From Gordionus sp. m RMFG-2023 (Eukaryota; Nematomorpha; Gordioida; Chordodea; Parachordodidae): DNA of 64,000 bases. The position numbers were made by a program, and so were the translations under genes. The notes below the pieces were generated by a model, which saw nothing but the letters and a program-made list of their open reading frames with translations, did no database searches and had not been told where the DNA came from. The stretch covers positions 46,477,561 through 46,541,560 of the forward strand of contig NC_088775.1 in NCBI RefSeq assembly GCF_954871325.1, given 5' to 3'. Positions 56,801-64,000 of this stretch are shown here, piece by piece (the first letter of the stretch is position 1; each line of letters begins with the position of its first letter).

Positions 56801-57891
56801 TTTTCGGCTTTCGTTTATTTTTTTTTAGGCTCTATATATACTAGAAATATAAAATATAATTATATAAAATCAACCAGTTTTATTTTTTTTTAATTGAATT
56901 TTATAATTTAATAGTATTTTCAATAATTTTTATGTTTTTAATGTCCTGATTTTATAGGTTCTACTCTACCCGATTCTCGGTCTACGGTTTTGATTCTTTA
57001 GGATTCTAATATCTCCTTTTAATGTATGACGTGTTCCATATCACTTTTATAGTTTTATTATGTAATTATCATATAGTTAATTCTTATTTAAATATATAAA
57101 CTTCTTTAATTATCTAAAGGAAAATTTTTTTCATTAATCTATGAATTTCCATAAATTTATAGAAAATGTGATATAACTCATGATGCTGTGGGAGTTAACA
57201 CTTTTAATCTTAGCAATTTTTAAATATGCCTGCTTCTCCTGGGTGCTCTATTAGTAATCTGTTCTAGATTTAATATTAAGATAAGTAATAACTATTTTAA
57301 TAAAATGGGACCAGACTAATATCCAAATTTCAGAAAAGATTACCCCCTAGTTTAGAAAAGAATATCCCACTCCGATTATTTTGTTATATTTTAAAATTAG
57401 CTTAGTTAAATTCATTTTCACTAATTGTTTAATATTATGTATATATATATTTTATAATAACTTCTTCCTTTTTTTTAAATTGAAGATTATTACACATAAT
57501 AATCTTTTATTTGGTAAATTATATATTCAGTATTATGTTACAAATATAAATCACCGCAAACTATAATAGTAGAAGAAAATAGTCTTTTATCTAATTCAAA
57601 AATATTTAGTCTAAAATTTTACCTTCCAGATTTTGTAATAATCATTTCAGTCCCAAAATCATTGAATTTCTTCCAAAGCTCGTAATTGTCCAGGTTCATG
57701 CTTATGTCTTCGTCCGCAGCCTTCATTGATGGGATATCTCTGATCATTGTTGTAGAATCTGATTTGACAGCATAAAGTGAATTAAGATTGTCATCAAACT
57801 TTACCCTGAGATTTTGAATGTCTTCTAATTGCCGATTTTTGAGAATAAATGGATTCTCTTTTGTCCTCAGCATTTCTTCTCCCATCAACAT
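40220..57891 (-). CDS. T-box transcription factor, Tbx6-like, complete six-exon gene
   Basis: A sequence-specific nuclear transcription factor, 832 residues when the six exons are joined (57623-57891, 46147-46417, 44937-45083, 44471-44538, 42025-42095, 40220-41892). All junctions are GT-AG and the phases agree. The T-box spans about residues 67-250. Visible motifs in order are ELWKKFNDFGTEMIITKSGR, RMFP, YIHPESPALGKDWMKQP, KLTNNNLDQNGH, NSMHKY, AVTAYQNE, ITQLKIDNNPFAKGFREN. GFRENG after NPFAK, and WMKQP with DWKDM spacing, resemble the Tbx6/Dorsocross group more than Brachyury, Tbx2/3 or Tbx20; I infer this from remembered family sequences. The N-terminus before the T-box is short (about 66 residues). 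The C-terminal 556 residues have no domain I know and are rich in Asn, Tyr, Ser and His. Start: first ATG of exon 1, in an A-rich context. No in-frame stop interrupts the model, unlike every transposon around it. Confidence 0.93.
42025..42095 (-). CDS. T-box gene exon 5
   Basis: 71 bases encoding DRSYLKRHHEILGTDKNDD and a few more residues (253-275). The acceptor is ATTATTACAG; its first G completes Arg252. The donor is AAAG followed by GTAAAA, phase 1. Basic residues just after the T-box are usual for the family. This exon is inferred from splice sites and frame continuity on both sides. Confidence 0.82.
42140..42330. mobile_element. possible worn MITE in T-box intron 4
   Basis: GCGAGGAGAGGGCGGAAATT near the left and CCCCCCCCCCCTTCC near the right, with TTGCCTGTCCC between. 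It resembles the G-run/C-run MITEs at 58408 and 61237, but no clear ends were found. Confidence 0.3.
43019..43726 (+). mobile_element. worn hAT copy of the 13298 family in T-box intron 4
   Basis: AATGTAACTACAAAATTAAC matches AATGTAACTGCCAAAATTAAC of the 13298 element. Translation at 43132-43210 gives LKLMFVKYNISFTSGPLVEC and LISLRKLI, aligning with [20 protein letters not shown] and LFSLGKLI. The right end inverted reads TAGTCTTGTTAAAGGTAACT. The left terminal repeat is gone. Like its relative, it has only the C-terminal transposase part. Confidence 0.8.
44471..44538 (-). CDS. T-box gene exon 4 (end of T-box)
   Basis: 68 bases, too short for an ORF listing, found by its motif: ITQLKIDNNPFAKGFRENG, residues 230-251. 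The acceptor is ATAATAG and the donor GTATTT, phase 2. NPFAKGFR is the most conserved C-terminal T-box motif and lies in the DNA-contacting helix. Confidence 0.92.
44937..45083 (-). CDS. T-box gene exon 3
   Basis: Residues 181-229 (49 codons, phase 0 at both ends). Begins IILNSMHKYIPRIHIIK and ends FVAVTAYQNEH. The acceptor is TTGTAAAG. The donor is GTTTTT, weaker than usual, but the only GT that keeps AYQNEH joined to ITQLKI. Confidence 0.9.
45706..45977. mobile_element. MITE in T-box intron 2, possible TTA duplication
   Basis: 272 bp. Ends CCATAGGTGTAGCC and, inverted, CCATTAGCGCAGTC. TTA lies at both flanks (45703-45705, 45978-45980). A 3-bp TTA duplication would suit PIF/Harbinger, but TTA is common here by chance. 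No coding potential. Confidence 0.45.
46147..46417 (-). CDS. T-box gene exon 2 (central T-box)
   Basis: Residues 91-180. The acceptor is a T-rich tract followed by ATACATAG, then G completing Arg90, then AGA ATG TTT CCA (RMFP). It encodes the LNVKGLDSESKYYCMMD strand and YIHPESPALGKDWMKQP, ending NLDQNGH. The donor is GTAAGT right after the His codon, phase 0. Confidence 0.93.
47528..48366 (+). pseudogene. hAT transposase C-terminal half, copy A
   Basis: Two frames overlapping by a few bases (47528-47923, 47914-48366). The first gives LVQVIDLAENIYEQVDTIRM and RLAPGQLLRCKINIG. The second gives LLRLAILPEHAIDALNRCRE, LAQIPNILKLFYILPCLPII and a worn TNVRTF, which is the hATC region (family: LPVTTATAERTFS-LRRLK). 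One frameshift near 47915 and another after TNVRTF. The catalytic N-terminal half is absent, as in both sister copies. Confidence 0.8.
48504..48726. mobile_element. palindromic hAT MITE nested in hAT copy A
   Basis: 223 bp, perfect 8-bp duplications ATATTTTA (48496-48503, 48727-48734). Ends TAGTTTTGTTAAACGCCTCG and, inverted, TAATGTTGTTAAACGGCTTG. Sister hAT copies at 50768 and 59336 lack it, so it jumped after that family spread. Confidence 0.93.
49625..50185. other. intron 1 DNA, no element recognised
   Basis: AT-rich. AAAGCCGAAAGGCC at 49998 is a short hairpin like those near hAT ends. Confidence 0.3.
50194..50437. mobile_element. probable hAT MITE in T-box intron 1
   Basis: Ends CAGAAGCGTCCCTGGGGG and, inverted, CGGAGGCGTCATTAGCC. 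Flanks GTTCCAAG (50186-50193) and GTTCTGAG (50438-50445) match at six of eight positions. A G-run lies inside the left end, and a tandem GTTAGCTAAAAAAG pair inside. No coding potential. Confidence 0.6.
51020..51885 (+). pseudogene. hAT transposase C-terminal half, copy B
   Basis: Same product as copy A. The hATC part is better preserved: LACLPITTCTNER, then after a one-base frame change near 51717, NLRRLKTYLRSTESRLNGLA and LLNIHRDLVPTTNEIIKNL to a TAG. The upstream part has frame changes near 51090-51330. The 51330-51722 frame carries FIPFLDTFIKVRVLDKKQVF. No catalytic region. Confidence 0.8.
52017..52110. repeat. 18-bp tandem array inside hAT copy B
   Basis: Unit CTTTACATTTAAAAAAAC, about five copies. 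Copy A has a single unit at the equivalent place (near 48858), so the array grew after the copies separated. Confidence 0.85.
52271..52285. repeat. GC-rich mini-hairpin near a hAT end
   Basis: GGGGGCGAAGCCCCC, a perfect 6-bp stem with a GAA loop, 46 bp inside the right end of hAT copy B. CCCCTAAAAGGGG lies next to it at 52255-52267. Confidence 0.8.
52445..52885 (+). other. possible coding relic of unknown type
   Basis: After an acceptor-like AAGTTAAAG, the plus strand reads GIETQPKKEPNNSGNSVVNR, then RVNTFCICCRLFFREVYFQE, a stop, then TCNKCGGLCHMIEAVLHSQS. Another frame continues with YLFRPKYNYGNKLYSKKFLF to a stop at 52885. The Cys pairs suggest an old zinc-binding protein. Part of the sequence (TTCAGGAGGATATAGCTTCA) recurs in worn form near 1468, so a dispersed repeat is likelier than a host gene. 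Confidence 0.3.
53531..54687 (-). mobile_element. pogo-like element in T-box intron 1
   Basis: 1,157 bp with TA on both sides. Left end GGGCAGACCTGGGAGCATGT, right end inverted GAGGAGACTGGGGCACAGAG. The minus strand codes for a helix-turn-helix-like N-terminus (53845-54186). Same terminal style (GGGGAGACCGGGG) as 9991 and 46888. Confidence 0.75.
53845..54186 (-). CDS. pogo/jerky-like transposase N-terminal remnant
   Basis: 113 codons from an ATG. Residues 10-52 (KKKKQLIIDEIINKFNENPS, LLAVMNKTNLGYATVKRYKS) fit a psq/CENP-B-type helix-turn-helix (family: SLRKAA, then G-x-x-x-ST-x-x-RY). VEENILYHYLINAYKMF fits the following EEE-x-x-L segment. The middle has a perfect in-frame duplication, KQQYFKLSKSKQM twice (39 bp, near 53960-54037). 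The DDE catalytic domain is missing. Confidence 0.6.
   Translation of the reverse strand: MNNVKNHIKKKKQLIIDEIINKFNENPSLLAVMNKTNLGYATVKRYKSRLMKQQYFKLSKSKQMKQQYFKLSKSKQIFKKVEENILYHYLINAYKMFISYCNFNPFFICLNCR
54690..57610. other. 5' part of T-box intron 1, no gene recognised
   Basis: G-run GGTGGGGGTGGGGGGG at 55471. Slightly GC-richer minus-strand stretch 55690-55860, ending before GTGAGT. A plus frame of 84 codons at 56491-56745 with a Lys run is not recognised, and another open frame overlaps it. I see no conserved motif. Confidence 0.35.
57623..57891 (-). CDS. T-box gene exon 1 (start codon, N-terminus, start of T-box)
   Basis: Encodes residues 1-89 plus two bases of codon 90. The ATG follows an A-run (AAAAAAAATG). 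A second ATG two codons later could also serve. The T-box begins with NYELWKKFNDFGTEMIITKSGR. The exon ends GGAAG before a GTAAAA donor, phase 2. This is the position where many T-box genes have an intron, between SGR and RMFP. Confidence 0.9.
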
Positions 57892-58400
57892 TTTTTTTAA
57901 TATAAAATTTTTCGAAAGATAATTATTTTTTGCAGATAATTTTTTTTCAAAGTCACTACTTGTGAAGTATATTTTTATTAATATTAATAAATATTTTTTT
58001 GATGGGTTTAGGTTTATACTAAATTTAAAAATTATATATTGACAAATTATTACAAAATTATAATATTTATGTTATTTATACATGCCTATTATATATAAAA
58101 ATACTAAAAATGGAATTAACTTATTATTAATAAATGTGAGTGTAATTCATATTATATTTAATGTTTATGAACTTAATTGACATTTAAAAATGATGACTGA
58201 GTTAAGCAAAATAAATTGATAGTATTTATTTTAAAAAAAAATAATGGAAAAACTTTTAAAAAAATTGTGAGGAATGGATATCCTTTTACCCCAAAAATAA
58301 ACTCATTCATTAATAAGCTATTCAAGGACCTACACCCACAAGATGCTAGAATTATACAAATGCTTTTTCTCTGCACATATACAGACTTTTCTGCCATAGG
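57892..58400. promoter_or_regulatory. upstream flank of the T-box gene
   Basis: About 500 bp between the start codon and the first upstream repeat. AT-rich. I cannot pick out a TATA box or T-box half-site with confidence. Confidence 0.25.
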
Positions 58401-58407
58401 TGCCAAC

Positions 58408-58762
58408 CATAGGCGTAGCCAAGATTTTACTAAAAGGCGGGGAGGAAATATGAGACTAATTTTTTCCCATAAATTTTATTGGAGGTCTTTAAGTCCACTT
58501 GTAGGTATTACGCTATATTGCAAAATAATAATTTTCGTTTTTCACTTTTTCCCATAAAAATACGTTTTTCTAAAAATTTTAATTATATTTATTATTTTTA
58601 AAATTTTTTAGATATTATTTATTTTTCTTACAAATTATACATTTTATGAGAGGAGGGGTGTATATAGGAGTAATTTTTTATTAGCTTAAAATGATATTCT
58701 CCAGAACAGGCAAATTTCCGAAGGGGGCATTTCTCCTTGCCCCCACCCCGATTACGCCTGTG
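58408..58762. mobile_element. MITE with G-run/C-run ends
   Basis: 355 bp. Ends CATAGGCGTAGCCAAGATTT and, inverted, CACAGGCGTAATCGGGGTGG. Target duplication not clear (GTGCCAAC against ATATATGT). Interior matches 186-520. Its termini also resemble 31439-32691, suggesting the same transposase. Confidence 0.65.
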
Positions 58763-59569
58763 ATATATGTAAACTTTGTCAGAAAAAATAAAATTTGGGG
58801 TTTTTTAACTTAAGAAATGTCTGCCTGACCTCTTTCCCACTATTCTTTAAATATATTTTTATATATTATAACGTAATAATCTAGGGCCAGAAATTGCTAC
58901 GGGAGCATAAGTAAATTAGTAAAAATGTAATGGATTTTTTCTGGAAATATAAGAAAGAAAGAGGAGAGCTCATTAGATAATAGCACATCCATAATTACAC
59001 ATATATAAATTATAGAATGATAGTATGCTATTAAATTTAAGATGAAAATAGAAAATTTATCTTGAATGATTATGGCTTAAAAAATGGAAAAGTTCAGATA
59101 AAATACGAAGGGAAAGTGTCAATCATAAGAGAGAAAATTCCTCAAAAAAGGAAAAAATCCCAGCAAAAAAGGAAAAATCCCACAATATAAGGAAATCTAT
59201 TTAAAAATAGAAATTCATTTTTATTATATTTTTTGGAACTAAAAGTTGGGATGTTTTTTAATAATCCGCATATTTTTAAAATTTTTATTTTTTTTGTCAT
59301 CGTTTCTTATCCCTAAATATTTAATAGCGCTCACACAGGCACGTAACCAATGAGGGGGGGGGGAAGGGGGACCCATCGCAAATTTGACTGTTTTCTTAAA
59401 TATCATTTAAGCTAATAAGAATTACCCCCCCCTCCCCCCTAATCAAAATTTTGCAAATATTTATTTTCCAACATAAAACTTATTTTTTAAAAATAAATTT
59501 TATTAAAATTTCCTTTCCTTGTGAGTATATTAACATTATTCAAAAATATTAATAAAATGGGAAAATTTT

Positions 59570-60200
59570 ATTTGGTTCAGGTTATTGATTTGGCGGAAAA
59601 TGTATATGAACAGGTAAATACTATAAGAATGAACGTAGATGAATATTTTCATAATATTTATCTATAGGTTGAATAGAAAGCTAAATCTTATGATATAACT
59701 AATTAAACCTCGTCTAGCACCTGGGCAATTATTAAGATGTAATATAAATGTTACAACTGAATAATATAAATTATCCATTTTCATCCCTTTCTTGGATACT
59801 TTTTTATTGCAAATAAAAGTACGGTTTTTAGAAAAAAAAAACAAGTCTTTAGCAATTTTCAAATTTTATTACCTAAAGACCCTTCTTCGTTTTCTGATGC
59901 CATTATTGGTAAAATTAAATATCTAGCAAAATTTTATTCCTATGATATTGTAACTGAAATCAATTTAATTAAATTTTACTACGTTTGGTTATTTTACCTG
60001 AGCATGCTATTGATGCGCTCAATCGGTGTAAGGAAACCTTGGCTCAATTTCCAAATACTTTAAAGTTATGTTATATTCTTGCATGTTTGCCTATTACAAC
60101 ATGTACAAATAAAAGGACCTTTTCCAACTTGAGAAGGTTAAAAACTTATTTACGAAAACTACTTCCGAATCTCGGTTAAATGGGTTAACTCTGTTAAATA
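59570..60200 (+). pseudogene. hAT transposase C-terminal half, copy C
   Basis: Most worn of the three. ILPEHAIDALNRCKETLAQF, then LKLCYILACLPITTCTNKRT and FSNLRRLKTYLRKLLPNLG (59985-60179) give the hATC motif in a single frame. The upstream part shows several frame changes and stops, and has lost the first third present in copies A and B. Confidence 0.8.
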
Positions 60201-60638
60201 TCCACAGAGATTTGGTTCCAGCGACAAACAAAATTCTGATATGGAAAATTTTACAAGAAAGTTAAAAATCACATTATAATTATAGTATTTAATAAATTTT
60301 TTGTTTAATAATGTATTTTCTAGTCAATATTTTTATACCCACTACAATTAGTATTTTTAATAAAATTTTATTCTACTTATATTGTATGAGAATTTAAGCT
60401 GAGGCTAGTTTTTAAAGCAAATTTTATAAAAAAAATGACACTAAACTTTATTTCAATTTAATATTTAAAAAAAATTTCTTAAATATAATACACCTAACTT
60501 AAAATAATATAAAACTGAGTTATAACTTTTATTTCTTCTTTAAATATCCATAAGCGCGAATTAGTAAATAAAAGTTAAAATATTAATATAATTATTATTG
60601 AATTAAGAATAATTTAATAGAATAGCTCAAACATATGA

Positions 60639-60655
60639 CCCGGCCGAAGGCCCGG
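60639..60655. repeat. GC-rich mini-hairpin near a hAT end
   Basis: CCCGGCCGAAGGCCCGG in hAT copy C, followed by AGCTAGCTGAAGGCTACT, a weaker stem. It lies at the same relative place as the hairpins of copy B but with a different stem sequence. Confidence 0.7.
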
Positions 60656-60720
60656 AAAAAGCTAGCTGAAGGCTACTAAGCTTCCCTTCTACCCGAAAAT
60701 CCTAAGCCGTAGCGCTCGCA

Positions 60721-61236
60721 CTATATATGAAATAAGAAAAAACTATGATTTTTGTCCTGTTTTATGGCCTGAGCTATTATATGAGACAATTATTAAATAC
60801 GATTGATATGATATTTATTTTACTGCAAGGGGCATAATCTTTACTCTCTAACCCAGGTCCTCCCTTGTTATAGATTAACTAAAGTGTGTTTGGATAGAAA
60901 AAATATATTAGTAAATAGCATTGATAAGAGAATATGATTAAAGACGCATACTGAAGAAACAATAACAATTGAGGCAAGTGTCAATTTATTTTTGCCTTTT
61001 TTCAAAGGTTAGCTATACTTAAAAAATAACCAATGCTATAAAGGTTATATTAATAGTTAAGCCGTTTTTGGCCTAAATACCATGAAAAGAGATAAAGATA
61101 TAGCAATTACAAACTATATTAATTACTATGCAAAAAAAAATTAGTGGAAAATTTATTTTTATTATATAGTATTATATATAAAATATAATATAAGATAAAT
61201 TATTAATTCTTTGAAAACTGTGACCATATATATTTG
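60721..61236. other. AT-rich non-coding DNA
   Basis: No gene seen. Confidence 0.35.
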
Positions 61237-61562
61237 CATATCCAAGGAAGAGAGAAAAATGGGAAATTTCCTCTAGCAATTTAATAAATATCATTTTAAA
61301 CTAAAAAAAAATTATTTTCAACATTTCACCTCTTTCTTCCAAGAATGAATGCGATGGTAATTAAAAGCCATATTTTAAAAAAAAATAGGTATAGGTTAAT
61401 AATTTCTAAATATAATATAATTTTGAGAAAATAAGTTATTTTTTTGAAAAAAAAATAATGGAAAACAATTTTAAAAAAATGCAATCCGGCAAAAAGTTTT
61501 CAAGAAGGAGATAAATTTACGGTGGAAAGTTCCCCCACCCCCAATCTTTGATACACCTATGG
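61237..61562. mobile_element. probable MITE with worn left end
   Basis: Right end inverted CCATAGGTGTATCAAAGATT with a GGGGGTGGGGG run; the left end has CATATCCAAGG. The interior AATATCATTTTAAACTAAAAA is like the subterminal ATATCATTTTAAGCTAATAA of the hAT copies at 50768 and 59336. Confidence 0.45.
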
Positions 61563-64000
61563 ACCATTAATGCACTTTATATTTTAACGTTTCGTTTTAT
61601 ATTTTATATATACTATACTGCATTATAATATATTTGTTTTATGTTATATTTTAATTTTTTGTTTTGTTTAACATCTTTATTAGTTCCTGACGCCTTAAAA
61701 ACAGTCTTGTATATTACAAAGTCGTATAATTTGACTTTGATGTGTTTTGAAATTATTATTTTTAAAAAAATTTTGAAAAAATAAAAGTTTTGTCAATTTA
61801 GGGTGAGATAAATTATGAAAGACCATGTATATATAATATATCTATAATAATGTTACAAAAAAATTTCCAGGCACATTTTATTATTATTGATTTTAATCAA
61901 ATTAACCATTTTAACTTTCTCATCATAATAAAAAAAAATAATATTACAAACTATTAATATTTATATATAAAAGAGATAATTAATATAAATGGAGCCAAAA
62001 AATAATTTTTTTATTAATACCAAATTAAATTATAAGTTAACAACTTTTTTCTTATTTCTTGCGTTTATTTTCTTTGTTTGGGGGAAAATATAAAATAATA
62101 AAAGCTCTGCTACAGAATTTTTTTAAATATTTTAATTTACATTATTTTACTTATAAATTTCACTTCAATATTTCCTGTTTAATTTATACTTGAGTCGCTA
62201 GACTTTTTTAAGTTGGAGGGGATCATCTAAAAAAAGATATTAAAGAAAATATATTAAACTACTAAAGTTTAATTAGCAAGAATAAGGGGGGGGGCTATTC
62301 TAAATAGCTAAAAATCGGATATATTTCTTATAATTTCCTAAAAAAAATTTTAAAAATACTGATAAATGCTAGGGAACTAAGTATACTTATATTTTAATTT
62401 AGGTTTAAAAAATTGTTTAAAAAGGGCGAAATTTCTTAAATATACCCATTTTGGCAATCTTTCAGAGAAATATTTATGATATTTTCTCATGTTTGATTAT
62501 TTTATTAAAAAACTAAATTGAAATATAATTATATTAACTTTCCTAGTATATTTATAATATTATACTCCAATCTAAGATACATATAGCGTTTTTTTTTCGC
62601 GATTTAAAACCTATCTAAAAAAATAATAATAAGGATATAGAATTGTCAAAATTATTCTTGGGTTAACTTATTATTTACAAAAAAGTGGAAGGTGCTAGAG
62701 TAAGTTTAAAAATTTTAAAGGCTCCACAATAAATAAAAAATATAATTTTTAAAATAATGACAATAATTTAGAAGTTTCAGAATAAAAAGATATATATAAT
62801 ATAAAAAAGTTTTAAAAAACTAATTTTTTTAAAAATTTTAACCCAGCCAATGGACTGCAAAAGTGAGGTCTAAATTCCTCCAGTAAAATTCTGGTGGAGG
62901 GATTCTATCTAATACTACATTTCCTCCTTTTAGCTAGCTTATGATCAAGGTTGCTGTTACTCTCCCATTGAGTCGTAGACTCCTCCATTTTTCTCAAAAT
63001 AAAAAATAGAATATACCACATCAACCCCCTCCTTTTTATTCTAATTATTTAAATTTCAAAAAACTTTTTATAAATAATAAATAAAGATTTTTAGAAACAG
63101 AAAGGTGGGTAATTAGTCGTTTTTTAAAATATATATTTAATATATATAATCAAAATTTTGGGAAAGTGGTAAAAAGTAAAATTAAAATAATCTATAAAAA
63201 TACTATTTTAAGTAAATAGATTTTCAATTTTTCTTAATTTCAATATAAATATCTAATCTTCATTTTAACATTAATAATTATTTAGGCATTTAAAAAAAAT
63301 GTATTTAATTTGATTTCCGCAATTGTTTCCGAGTTTAAATCAATGCATTTATTTCTCCAACTCTATTTTAATTTGTAAAATAGTAAAAAGTTGCCAGTCA
63401 TCAAATAATTTAAAGAAACTGCGAACTATACTTTTATAATTGCACCAAAGTAATAGATATTAAAAAATTATCTTCATTGTTTGTTCTTAAAAAAATTTTA
63501 TGAATCAATTTCCAGACTGCAATTTAGAAATCTATAGATAAAATAATAAATATTGAAACTTTTTTAGATGAAGCTGTCTAAAATCCTTATAGATTTTTGT
63601 ATTTAGCTATACATGGCTACAAAGATTCAGGTAATAAATGTGTAAAGATTGCAAATATTCATCAAATTTGCTTAAAGTTATGGTAGAATTAGCAAATTTT
63701 TTTGGTTCAGAAAAAATTTTAAACACCTCAAAGCTGTTAATAGATTTGTTTTTTGATGAAAACATAATTGTCCATACCTATAAAATAATCACATAGTGTT
63801 AAAAATGTCGATATTGGTGAATTTTTAAAAACGTCTAAATTAAGATTTTTGCCAAAAAAGAAAGCCTTGAGATTTCGCTAACAGTAGGCAATTTTATTTT
63901 TAAATACCATTGTTTAATTATCATTTATTTTTATTAATATGTATTGCAATATATGAGTTAAAATAAATAATAACACATCAAAAAATATAAATGCATAGTA
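61563..64000. other. AT-rich non-coding DNA
   Basis: About 2.4 kb without a recognisable gene, repeat array or element. A G-run at 62287 and a short inverted repeat CCTCCAGTAAAATTCTGGTGGAGG (near 62878, worn) are the only structures noticed. Confidence 0.4.

Larger units (their letters stand above)
59336..60712 (+). mobile_element. truncated hAT (ZMYM1-like), copy C
   Basis: 1,377 bp. Flanks CGCTCACA (59328-59335) and CGCTCGCA (60713-60720) match at seven of eight. Left end CAGGCACGTAACCAATGAGG; the right end is worn. A GC-rich hairpin lies 57-73 bp from the right end. It lies upstream of the T-box gene. Confidence 0.88.

Overview
Organism. This is animal nuclear DNA, very A+T-rich by eye. 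It has GT-AG introns, one clear developmental regulator (a T-box transcription factor), LINEs, an LTR retroelement and many hAT and pogo-like DNA transposons. I see no operons, no bacterial ribosome-binding logic and no CRISPR. An invertebrate metazoan with an AT-rich, transposon-loaded genome fits best. I cannot name the species.

Host gene. The minus strand from 57,891 down to 40,220 carries a complete six-exon gene for a Tbx6-like T-box factor. The exons are 57623-57891, 46147-46417, 44937-45083, 44471-44538, 42025-42095 and 40220-41892. The splice phases agree throughout (2,499 nt, 832 residues). The first intron is about 11.2 kb and is filled with transposons. It splits the T-box between the GTEMIITKSGR and RMFP motifs.

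Left third (1-25 kb). No host gene is recognised here. It holds hAT-type elements (2222-3958; 13298-14265 nested in a decayed relative at 12939-15224; 19484-21528), a palindromic hAT MITE family with five copies in the window, and a pogo/Tc1-type element with near-perfect 24-bp ends (9991-11260). It also holds an RTE-like LINE fragment (11.9-12.9 kb), two further LINE fragments (21.9-23.5 kb), a tRNA-Asn-like relic and several tandem repeats.

Middle (25-40 kb). A broken Ty3/gypsy LTR element (25790-33045) carries three separate hAT-type insertions, each with its own 8-bp target duplication. It is followed by two larger hAT copies (33318-35414 and 37501-39601) with minus-strand transposase remains.

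Right third (40-64 kb). This is the T-box gene plus its intronic load. Intron 1 has a three-level nest: a pogo-like element (46888-49614) contains a hAT (47056-49070), which contains a MITE (48504-48726). Two more copies of the same truncated hAT lie at 50768-52331 and 59336-60712. The last 3.3 kb is AT-rich DNA with no recognisable gene.

Main unexplained signals. Several hAT families keep only the C-terminal dimerisation part of the transposase. GC-rich mini-hairpins (GGGGGC-GAA-GCCCCC type, containing GCGAAGC or its complement) recur near the ends of unrelated hAT elements. G-runs or C-runs sit just inside the terminal inverted repeats of many elements. All calls come from reading and hand translation; no database search was run.
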